Positions 8,382 to 14,213 of a stretch of DNA of 64,000 nucleotides are shown here, piece by piece; within the stretch, counting starts at the first letter, position 1, and each line of letters starts with the position of its first letter. The notes below the pieces were generated by a model. That model had not been told where the DNA came from. It did no database searches and worked only from the letters and a program-made list of their open reading frames with translations. This stretch comes from Rodentibacter caecimuris. GTDB taxonomy: Bacteria > Pseudomonadota > Gammaproteobacteria > Enterobacterales > Pasteurellaceae. The translations under genes and the position numbers were made by a program. The DNA lies in NCBI RefSeq assembly GCF_024622045.1, contig NZ_JANKBP010000011.1; one strand, written 5' to 3'.

Positions 8382-8717
8382 TTACTGCTTATTGGAAATT
8401 TCTTTAAAAGAAATTGAGAAAGCATCTTTTAAGTTTTCAGGCATAGAGCGGTAGTCTGCAATTAGCTTTTCTTCTTGTGCTGAAATCGTACTTTCCTGTG
8501 TTGCTGCTTGAAACATTGCTCCGTTTCCTGTAAGTAGCCAAGTTATACTAATTTCTAACCCTTTATGAATTTTTACTAAGGCATCTACATTCGGATCTCG
8601 TCCTTCATTTAAGTAATTCATCGCTGAACGATACGAGATCCCTGTTACGTTAGAAAATTCAGTGACGGTCATATTTTTAGCTTCTAAGACCTGCTTTAAA
8701 CGTTCTGATATGCACAT
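8382..8717 (-). CDS. XRE-family HTH repressor, inner element copy
   Basis: A 111-residue Cro/CI-type helix-turn-helix protein, five residues different from the outer copy (for example VLEAKNMTV against VLDAKNMSV). The helix-turn-helix occupies about residues 5-60. It is divergent from the transposase gene at 8824 and lies upstream of repeat leader, mod and res on the same strand with a 35-base gap, so it may be the first gene of the R-M transcript. It could also delay restriction relative to modification, as controller proteins do, but no C-protein boxes are recognised. Because the two copies are so similar, each repressor can probably act on both elements. Confidence 0.86.
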   Translation of the reverse strand: MCISERLKQVLEAKNMTVTEFSNVTGISYRSAMNYLNEGRDPNVDALVKIHKGLEISITWLLTGNGAMFQAATQESTISAQEEKLIADYRSMPENLKDAFSISFKEISNKQ

Positions 8718-8823
8718 TATTTCACATTCCTGTTGAAAAAATTGAATGATTATGATATATTATGCACAATCAATATGAATAATGTTTCATATTTTAGTTT
8801 AATCAAGGTGTAATCTCAATACT
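8718..8823. promoter_or_regulatory. Divergent repressor/transposase control region (inner)
   Basis: It contains the same inverted repeat AATATGAA-N6-TTCATATT at 8772-8793 as the outer copy and nearly the same surrounding sequence. It is a candidate operator for the flanking repressor. Confidence 0.55.
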
Positions 8824-9858
8824 ATGACCCAACATTTTCTTCTCTCTAGCAAAGCCCGCACGCTTTCGCCACTCAAGATAGCACAGCTATCTAATACCGA
8901 AGTGCGGGCATTGCTCTGCCAAATTCGGTGGGGAAGTGAAGAAAATGTGGTGTGTCCAAAATGTGGCGTACAACATATTGCTTACCGTATTCCTGCTCGT
9001 CATCAATGGCGATGTAAACATTGTAAGCATACCTTTAGCATTACTTCAGGTACAATTTTTGCTAACCATAAGCTGCCGATTAAAACTTACTTATTCGCTA
9101 TCGCTTTATTTGTGAATGCAGTAAAAGGCATTTCCGCTTGCCAGCTATCTCGTGACTTGAATGTACAGTACAAAACGGCTTTTACGCTTGCGCATAAAAT
9201 TCGTGAGAGCTTAATTGTACAACGTGAACTCTTTCCGCTGTCAGGCGAAATCCATATTGACGGCACTTACATACATTCCGCTCCACGTCCAAAGAATAAG
9301 AAAGCAGAGCGTGTGGATAGACGTTTAAAAGCCAATACCAATCCAAACAAGCGTGCAGTATTGGTCATGCGTGAACGTTATTCAGAACAAGAAACGACTG
9401 CTAATCCACAATTAGTGGGAGCAAAGAAAACCATCACGTTTCCTATTCTCTCAGAGAATACCGACACCGTAAAGAAATTAGCTACGGCGTATATTGAGCC
9501 AAACAGCCGTATCCATGCGGACGAAAACGCAGCCTATGATGAACTGATGGTCAATTACGATTTGCAACGAGTAAATCACCAACATGAATATTGTAGCGAT
9601 GAAGGGATTACGAACAACCTTGCGGAGAGTTACTTTGCACGATTCAAACGTATGTATTATGGGCAAGTCCACAAGATGAGTAACGTCTATCTTGATAACT
9701 ATGCGAACGAAGTCGCCTATCGTGAAGATACTCGTAAACTGGATAATTTAACTATTTTCAATGATGTGACCAGTAAATGCCTCAGCACTTCATCAGATAA
9801 TGCTTGGAAAGGCTACTGGCAAGGTAATCATAGACAAACAGAAAGATTGGTAATGTGA
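8824..9858 (+). CDS. ISXO2/IS1595-type transposase of inner element
   Basis: A complete 344-residue DDE transposase. The N-terminal zinc ribbon shows CPKCG and CKHC (about residues 44-72). The catalytic residues sit in HIDGTYIHS, HADENAAYD and NNLAESYFARFK, and the C-terminus has AWKGYWQGNHRQTERLV. It is clearly homologous to, but well diverged from, the interrupted enzyme at 614. Its TGA overlaps the ATG of the next gene (TGATG), so the two are translationally coupled. It is divergent from the repressor gene, which probably controls it. USS-like AAGTGCGGG occurs at about 8900. Confidence 0.93.
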   Translation: MTQHFLLSSKARTLSPLKIAQLSNTEVRALLCQIRWGSEENVVCPKCGVQHIAYRIPARHQWRCKHCKHTFSITSGTIFANHKLPIKTYLFAIALFVNAVKGISACQLSRDLNVQYKTAFTLAHKIRESLIVQRELFPLSGEIHIDGTYIHSAPRPKNKKAERVDRRLKANTNPNKRAVLVMRERYSEQETTANPQLVGAKKTITFPILSENTDTVKKLATAYIEPNSRIHADENAAYDELMVNYDLQRVNHQHEYCSDEGITNNLAESYFARFKRMYYGQVHKMSNVYLDNYANEVAYREDTRKLDNLTIFNDVTSKCLSTSSDNAWKGYWQGNHRQTERLVM

Positions 9859-10292
9859 TGGCAAAGAAAATCTATCTCAGTCAAATTCAGGCAAAAATTG
9901 ACCGCTTGCAACGTGAGCGTAAACAAGTGTTAGAACACCTTACATTAGTGGAAGACAAACTCGATAAGCTACAAGCTGCCATTGAGATTATGCAAGAAGA
10001 AGCCCTAACTGATAAATACAATACAGAACTTTATACCTACCGCACTTATCAACATCGTTTCAAGGGAAAACTACGCCAAATGGTACTAGCCGAGATGAAG
10101 GCAAAACCAAACCACGAATTTACCGTTAATGAATTGATTAAGCTCGTCCTTATTCGAGATGGACAAAACCCCATCATTCAACCGCAGCATACTGTTTCCG
10201 TGCGTGGTGCATTGAAGCATTGGTTTAATAAAGGCGTACTAGAGAGAATAGAATTAGGTGTTATGGATATAAGATGGAAATTGAAAGTCTAA
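9858..10292 (+). CDS. Coiled-coil/winged-helix accessory protein, inner element
   Basis: A 144-residue protein. The first 45 residues form a heptad-patterned coiled coil (IQAKIDRLQRERKQVLEHL and on). A C-terminal region of about 75 residues looks like a winged helix and ends in DIRWKLKV. The start at 9858 overlaps the transposase stop. It is homologous in plan to 11948-12418, which follows the outer transposase gene in the same way, and more distantly to the two minus-strand genes beside the right ends. No named family is recognised. A DNA-binding partner of the transposase is the likely role, by coupling and shared architecture. It contains the only perfect uptake sequence I noticed inside the element (about 10040). 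Confidence 0.75.
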   Translation: MAKKIYLSQIQAKIDRLQRERKQVLEHLTLVEDKLDKLQAAIEIMQEEALTDKYNTELYTYRTYQHRFKGKLRQMVLAEMKAKPNHEFTVNELIKLVLIRDGQNPIIQPQHTVSVRGALKHWFNKGVLERIELGVMDIRWKLKV

Positions 10293-10414
10293 ATATCGCG
10301 TTCAGATACCTTTCTTTTATGCAGAATTTTAAGGCTTTTTCTTGCTTTTTCCCACTAACGGCACTATAATCCAAGCATCCAAGTTGAAAATCACATACCA
10401 TAATAAAATCAAAA

Positions 10415-11116
10415 ATGCAAGATATTATTTCCACCTTAGATGATTGTAGCGAAGAACAAGCTCAAATTATAGCATCTATTATTGATAAATACATAAAAGA
10501 AACTACGTAGCCATTACAGTCTAGGAATGTAGCAATTTTTATCGGTGGTGGAAGTGGTGCAGGGAAATCAACAATCCGAAAACTGATTCAACAGCAATAT
10601 GCTGGTTTTTTAATTATTGATCCCGATGAAATAAAAACATTAATTCCTAGTTATGAAAAATTACAAGCTGAACATGGCTATGAAGCCTCAGCTATAGTTC
10701 ACGCGCAAAGTAGCGAAATAGCTCGAAAGTTGATTCAGCTTGCTCAGAAAGAGCTTTATAGTTTTATGTATGATGCTACATTAAAAAATGTTCATAAGTT
10801 TGAATTGATTTTTAAAGAATTAAAACAATTGGATTATAACATATCATTGGTTATTGTAGATTGTGATATAGAGCTTGCAATTAAGCGAATTAAAGGTCGA
10901 GAAATTCAGGAAAACAGAAGTGTTCCTGAAGATATAGTAAGACAGAGCCACAAAATGATTCCAGTTTCATTTCGAGCATTAAACAAGCATTGTTCTGAAT
11001 GGGTCATTTATAATACAGATGAAGAGCAGCCTAAGCAAATTGCTGTAAAGCACAATAATAGTGTAAATATTGATTCCGATCTATATACTAGATTCATGAG
11101 TAAATCTGAAGATTAA
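10415..11116 (+). pseudogene. Zeta-toxin-like kinase with early amber codon
   Basis: From the ATG at 10415 the frame reads 31 codons (MQDIISTLDDCSEE...), then TAG at 10508-10510, then an uninterrupted 202 codons. The downstream part carries Walker A GGGSGAGKST, the substrate segment IIDPDEIKTLIPSYEKL and YDATLKN, all typical of zeta/PezT-like kinases, which phosphorylate UDP-activated sugars or similar small molecules. No ATG lies between the stop and Walker A; the next, at about 10768, excludes the nucleotide site. So the kinase is inactive unless the amber codon is read through. The gene is cargo downstream of the accessory gene. Confidence 0.82.
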
Positions 11117-11147
11117 ATATGGTGAGTTTAACATTAGGAGGGTATTT

Positions 11148-11318
11148 ATGAGTATTATTTACGAAATAGATCAAATCCTTGTGAATAACAAAGATTATTT
11201 TATTTTGAAAAGCAAGGAATTTGAAGAAAATTATTTGAGATTTGAAGAAAAACATCTTTCAGATAATGAAAAATTTCCATTATATTCAAAAAATAAAAAT
11301 TATGAATATGAAGAGTAA
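11148..11318 (+). CDS. Small acidic protein after kinase gene, candidate antitoxin
   Basis: A 56-residue frame with a strong ribosome site (TAGGAGGG, six bases before ATG) and a very acidic composition (ends NYEYEE). It starts 31 bases after the kinase stop and is closed by a good terminator. I do not recognise the family. A small acidic protein next to a toxin-like kinase suggests an antitoxin, but gene order in epsilon-zeta systems is usually antitoxin first, so this is only a candidate. Confidence 0.5.
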   Translation: MSIIYEIDQILVNNKDYFILKSKEFEENYLRFEEKHLSDNEKFPLYSKNKNYEYEE

Positions 11319-11332
11319 TATATTAGCTAAAT

Positions 11333-11365
11333 AGCTCCTATATGTTAATAGGAGCTGTTTTATTT
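11333..11365 (+). terminator. Intrinsic terminator after small acidic gene
   Basis: AGCTCCTAT (11333-11341) pairs with ATAGGAGCT (11348-11356), followed by GTTTTATTTATTT. Confidence 0.82.
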
Positions 11366-11410
11366 ATTTCTGTCCTATATACCAAGTATAGTAGTAGATT
11401 ACTGTTGTTT

Positions 11411-11794
11411 TCACGAATGGAATAACTTTAATGGCTTCAATCGCCAATGAAACCCTGTACGCTCAATCAATCCTTGTTTCTCCAACCGCAGTAATATTCT
11501 CTTAACCGCCTTATAATGGTTATCGCCCACATCAACAAATTGTGGCTGACCTTGTAAACTCAATACCGCTTCAGCAATTTCTCCACATTGCATCAAACCA
11601 CTAGATTCTCGTAATACTTTTGCTATCAAAGAAGTTGTGATGAGTGGTGGAGCTTTAGGCTCAGATGCAAAGGGCTGTGCCAGTTCATTAATTTCTTGTG
11701 TTAATACATTAATTTGTTTTGCTAATAACGCTTGTTTTTCTTTCAGCAGCAATAAACGTGCACCTAGCTCTCGTTTCGATAGTTTTTGTGTCAT
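11411..11794 (-). CDS. Coiled-coil/winged-helix protein at right end, inner element
   Basis: A 127-residue protein. The N-terminal heptad region (about residues 5-42) is followed by a proline-containing linker (SEPKAPPL) and a C-terminal winged-helix-like region (about 50-122) ending HWRLKPLKLF. The same ending (EWRLKPL) occurs in 13591-14094 beside the outer right end. It starts about 60 bases inside the inverted repeat, facing inward, behind a hairpin that would hide its ribosome site. The function is unknown; binding near the element end is plausible from its position. Confidence 0.72.
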   Translation of the reverse strand: MTQKLSKRELGARLLLLKEKQALLAKQINVLTQEINELAQPFASEPKAPPLITTSLIAKVLRESSGLMQCGEIAEAVLSLQGQPQFVDVGDNHYKAVKRILLRLEKQGLIERTGFHWRLKPLKLFHS

Positions 11795-11801
11795 AATAAA
11801 A

Positions 11802-11835
11802 AAAGTCCTTACCTAATCTAATAAGTAAGGACTTT
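11802..11835 (-). promoter_or_regulatory. SD-sequestering hairpin, inner right end
   Basis: On the minus strand AAAGTCCTTAC (11835-11825) pairs with GTAAGGACTTT (11812-11802), followed by a short U-run and ATT-ATG. The ribosome site AAGGA is in the stem. The plan is the same as at 2943 and 14099, but the base sequence is unrelated. Confidence 0.7.
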
Positions 11836-11853
11836 AACAATTTCTAATAATAC

Positions 11854-11882
11854 GGTCTTTGTGCAACTGCTACATAATACCG
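11854..11882 (-). repeat. Right terminal inverted repeat of inner element
   Basis: It is the complement of the left end over 26 perfect bases and is followed directly by the second CAATGAAT. Confidence 0.93.
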
Positions 11883-11890
11883 CAATGAAT
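11883..11890. repeat. Target-site duplication, right copy
   Basis: CAATGAAT is identical to 1591-1598. Confidence 0.92.
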
Positions 11891-11943
11891 GGTGCGGTTA
11901 TTGGCAGCGTAAGATTATTCATCAAGAAGTGATTTGGCAGTAG
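11891..11943 (+). pseudogene. 3' end of interrupted outer transposase
   Basis: Read on from base 1598, this segment completes ...NEWCGYWQRKIIHQEVIWQ and a TAG stop. It supplies the W-x-GYWQ motif conserved in the other two transposases. Its stop lies four bases before the ATG of the next gene, matching the tight transposase/accessory spacing of the inner element. Confidence 0.9.
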
Positions 11944-11947
11944 ATAT

Positions 11948-12418
11948 ATGGCATATAACCTAGATAAAAAGCTCAAAGAGTTTGAATTTGAACGTAAACA
12001 GGTGTTGCATCACCTTGCGTTGCTTGATACGAACATTGCCACATTAAAACGCGCCATTGAGCTTACTCAACAAGAAAGTGATGTTACACTTTATAATACG
12101 GAAAATTTTGTGTACCGTCGCAAATTCAAACTCTTTAAAGGGAAAATCCGTAAATACATCGTACAGATAATGCGAGAATCTCCCCATAAGGGCTTTACTA
12201 TTGCAGAACTCACGCAGCGTATTTTCGATATTGAACAAAATCCTGATACACCGTCCGAAAAACATCTTGATTCCGTTCGTAAACAACTGAATGAGTTTTA
12301 TAAAAGAGAATGGATTAATAGGACTCAAATCAGCCGAAATGAGGTTCACTGGCAATGGAAAACAAAAATAGCAGATGTACTCATATCTTTATTTAGTAAA
12401 TATTGTTATTTAAATTGA
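11948..12418 (+). CDS. Coiled-coil/winged-helix accessory protein, outer element
   Basis: A 156-residue homologue of 9858-10292. Residues 5-45 form a coiled coil (LDKKLKEFEFERKQVLHHLA), and YNTENFVYRRKFKLFKGKIRK corresponds to YNTELYTYRTYQHRFKGKLR in the relative. A C-terminal winged-helix-like part ends at HWQWKTK, with about 18 extra residues. It would follow the outer transposase gene by four bases if the inner element were absent. It is now separated from the body of that gene and may depend on promoters reading out of the inner element. Confidence 0.73.
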   Translation: MAYNLDKKLKEFEFERKQVLHHLALLDTNIATLKRAIELTQQESDVTLYNTENFVYRRKFKLFKGKIRKYIVQIMRESPHKGFTIAELTQRIFDIEQNPDTPSEKHLDSVRKQLNEFYKREWINRTQISRNEVHWQWKTKIADVLISLFSKYCYLN

Positions 12419-12473
12419 TTATCTTTGTTTTCTCTATTATTATTCAATCAATTTTTATAAAGATATGTTTACA

Positions 12474-13376
12474 ATGAGTGCACTAAGTAATCAATCTGTT
12501 AACTTTATAGCTTAGCAACTAGGTAGTTTCGTCGAAAAATACTTTAAAGAGTGCGATATAATCTCTTACATGGGAAACATTAACGAATCTAGTATAGATT
12601 ATTGGAAAACAAGAATTCAGGAAAATGGTAGAACAGCTAGAAGTAATGGAATATCAACTCTAGTAGTATTTTTATCTACAAATGGTGGTAGTGCAAGTGC
12701 TGTCGAAAAAATGGTTGAAATTACTAGACATTTCTATAACGAAGTTTATTTCGTTATTTTAGATCAAGCAATGTCTGCTGGAACTATTTGGGCAATGTCT
12801 GGTGATAAGATTTACATGAACTATGCTTCATCTCTAGGTTCTATAGATCCACAAGTAGAAACTCCTGAAGGAAGATGGGTTCCAGCTTTGGGTTTTTTAG
12901 ATAAAATAGATGAACTTGTTCGTAAATCTAAAGAAGGCACTCTAACACAAGCAGAGTTAATGTTGTTAAAAAATCAAAACTTAGGTACTATTAGATCATA
13001 CGAACAAGCTGCTGAGCTATCTAAAGCACTATTAAAAACTTGGTTAGTTAAGTATAAATTTAAAGATTGGCTCAAAAAAGAAACATCTGGGAAGGATGTA
13101 ACGAAAAAAGATAAAGAGGTTCGAGCTAGTGAGATAGCAGAAAAACTTGGTGATAACAAGCGATGGCATTCTCATGGTCGTTATATTGGTATAAAGACTC
13201 TTACAGAAGAGTTAAATATAAAAATTGATGACTTTAGTGATAACATAGAAATGTGCAACGATTGTGAGCAATTAAGAAATAGTTTAAGAGAATTTATGAG
13301 AATGTTTTCCCAAGAAATTCTTATAGTTTTTGGTTACAGAAGACCTAAATCCATTGAGGAAAAGGGGGGAGAATGA
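12474..13376 (+). pseudogene. SDH-type Clp-fold serine proteinase with early amber codon
   Basis: From the ATG at 12474 the frame runs 13 codons (MSALSNQSVNFIA), meets TAG at 12513-12515, then continues open to 13376. Residues after the stop match the serine dehydrogenase proteinase family, related to SppA: VEKYFKECDIISYMG, then FLSTNGGSASAVEKM, the nucleophile in QAMSAGTIWAMSGDKI, and LGSIDPQVE. A downstream ATG at 12570 would give 268 residues lacking the first strand, so a shortened product with all catalytic motifs is possible. It is a cargo gene in the same relative place as the kinase gene of the inner element. Confidence 0.8.
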
Positions 13377-13559
13377 GCTATACACAACAAGACTTAGAAT
13401 ATTTACTTTCTAACGATTGATTTAGAACAGGATAATATGAGTAATGAATTAAACTCTAAATTTTCTTTTACTGACTCTAGTTATGATATTGCAACACCAC
13501 AGGAAGTATTTCTTTTAGGGCTACAACAGGAAAAAGGTTATACCTATCAATCGCTATAA
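13373..13559 (+). pseudogene. Small gene after proteinase, probable frameshift
   Basis: ATG at 13373 overlaps the proteinase stop (ATGA) and reads MSYTQQDLEYLLSND to TGA at 13418. A second frame from 13437 reads 40 residues, MSNELNSKFSFTDSSYDIAT and on, to 13559. A one-base shift near 13415 would join them as one protein of about 60 residues (...TIDLEQDNMSNEL). The family is not recognised. Overlap with the proteinase gene suggests the two were expressed together. Confidence 0.4.
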
Positions 13560-13563
13560 ATCT

Positions 13564-13589
13564 AAATAGCGGTATCTCTACCGCTATTT
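13564..13589. terminator. Bidirectional intrinsic terminator
   Basis: AAATAGCGGTA (13564-13574) pairs with TACCGCTATTT (13579-13589) around TCTC. It separates converging genes. Confidence 0.8.
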
Positions 13590-13590
13590 C

Positions 13591-14094
13591 TTATTCCTGC
13601 ACTAAAGGTTTTAATCGCCATTCAGAACGCCTGAAAAATCTTCGCTTTATTGTCCGTTTATGTAATTCAACTTCTTTCCGTTCAATAATTCCTTTCTTAT
13701 ACAGTTCTTTTAATACGCGAGCAACAGCTAATTCATGTTCTCTTTGGGGTGGAGGATAATTTTTGCCAGTGTCTAATTCCAACGCCGCATCTGTAATAAA
13801 GTATAATGTTTTCCAACTATCACTTTGTTTGAATACTCTTGCAACCAACAATTGAAGATTTTGCTTAAACAATCGAGGTTTTATTAGCCTTGAAACATTA
13901 AATTGTGTGTTGATTTGCCTTAAATCGAAATTAGGTTCAATGTATATCAAGGTATTCTCAAAACAAAGTATTTTATCCTCTAAATCTGATTTCTGTTGTT
14001 TTAACTGATCAAGTTGATGTTCAAGAATTGCTTTTTCTTTATAGCTACTTTCGATTAATTTGGTAAGTTGAGAAATAAGGTGGGATTCTGCCAT
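13591..14094 (-). CDS. Coiled-coil/winged-helix protein at right end, outer element
   Basis: A 167-residue protein starting MAESHLISQLTKLIES. Residues 5-50 form a strong coiled coil (KEKAILEHQLDQLKQQKSDL). The C-terminal half resembles a winged helix and ends RSEWRLKPLVQE, like 11411-11794. An in-frame ATG at 14109 lies within the upstream hairpin and is rejected as the start. The gene faces inward, about 60 bases inside the right end. The function is unknown. Confidence 0.72.
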   Translation of the reverse strand: MAESHLISQLTKLIESSYKEKAILEHQLDQLKQQKSDLEDKILCFENTLIYIEPNFDLRQINTQFNVSRLIKPRLFKQNLQLLVARVFKQSDSWKTLYFITDAALELDTGKNYPPPQREHELAVARVLKELYKKGIIERKEVELHKRTIKRRFFRRSEWRLKPLVQE

Positions 14095-14098
14095 AATA

Positions 14099-14135
14099 AA
14101 AATCTCCATTGAGTTAAACTTTCAATGGAGATTTT
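14099..14135 (-). promoter_or_regulatory. SD-sequestering hairpin, outer right end
   Basis: AAAATCTCCATTGA (14099-14112) pairs perfectly with TCAATGGAGATTTT (14122-14135). On the minus strand the right arm contains GGAG and is followed by a U-run and ATT-ATG, as at 11802. Confidence 0.7.
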
Positions 14136-14153
14136 AGTATTTTCAAGCGGTTA

Positions 14154-14182
14154 GGTCTTTGTGCAACTGCTACATAATACCG
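14154..14182 (-). repeat. Right terminal inverted repeat of outer element
   Basis: It is identical over the conserved bases to 11854-11882, in the same orientation. It is followed by ATAAATTT, the expected target duplication, and then the ppc 3' end. Confidence 0.88.
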
Positions 14183-14213
14183 ATAAATTTGACCGCACTT
14201 TTATTTTTATCGA

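Larger units (their letters stand above)
1599..11882. mobile_element. Inner transposon carrying a phase-variable type III R-M system
   Basis: The segment is bounded by inverted repeats at 1599-1627 and 11854-11882. They are identical over the outer 26 bases and start CGGTATTATGTAGC. CAATGAAT occurs immediately outside both ends (1591-1598 and 11883-11890); 8-bp duplications are the rule for IS1595-family elements. Joining base 1598 to base 11891 restores the interrupted transposase frame and adds a tail NEWCGYWQ, equivalent to NAWKGYWQ in the intact relative at 8824. The element therefore moved as one 10,284-bp unit. It carries two transposase genes, res, mod, a repressor gene, accessory coiled-coil/winged-helix genes and a broken kinase gene. 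The boundaries are read directly from sequence; the assignment to the IS1595 superfamily rests on the transposases and the target length. Confidence 0.93.
1..14182. mobile_element. Outer mobile element, right part; left end outside window
   Basis: The right boundary is the terminal inverted repeat at 14154-14182, which matches the ends of the inner element. No left partner with that sequence occurs to its left except the inner element's own left end, so the left end should lie before base 1. The visible content is a simple-repeat leader frame, an XRE repressor gene, a divergent ISXO2-type transposase gene (interrupted), a coiled-coil/winged-helix gene, a damaged serine-proteinase cargo gene and a terminal winged-helix gene. 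This order parallels the right part of the inner element. Insertion was next to the 3' end of ppc, and the predicted target duplication is ATAAATTT (14183-14190). The delimitation is an inference until the left end is seen. Confidence 0.7.

Noticed and set aside
8174..8454. Plus-strand open frames through the pentanucleotide repeats (RCVAL period)
   Set aside because: They are the complement of the leader frame, lack ribosome sites and run into the antisense of the repressor gene; repeat composition alone keeps them open.
1599..11882. Simple inversion between two insertion-sequence ends instead of insertion
   Set aside because: An inversion would not leave CAATGAAT in direct orientation on both sides, nor restore the transposase frame on deletion.
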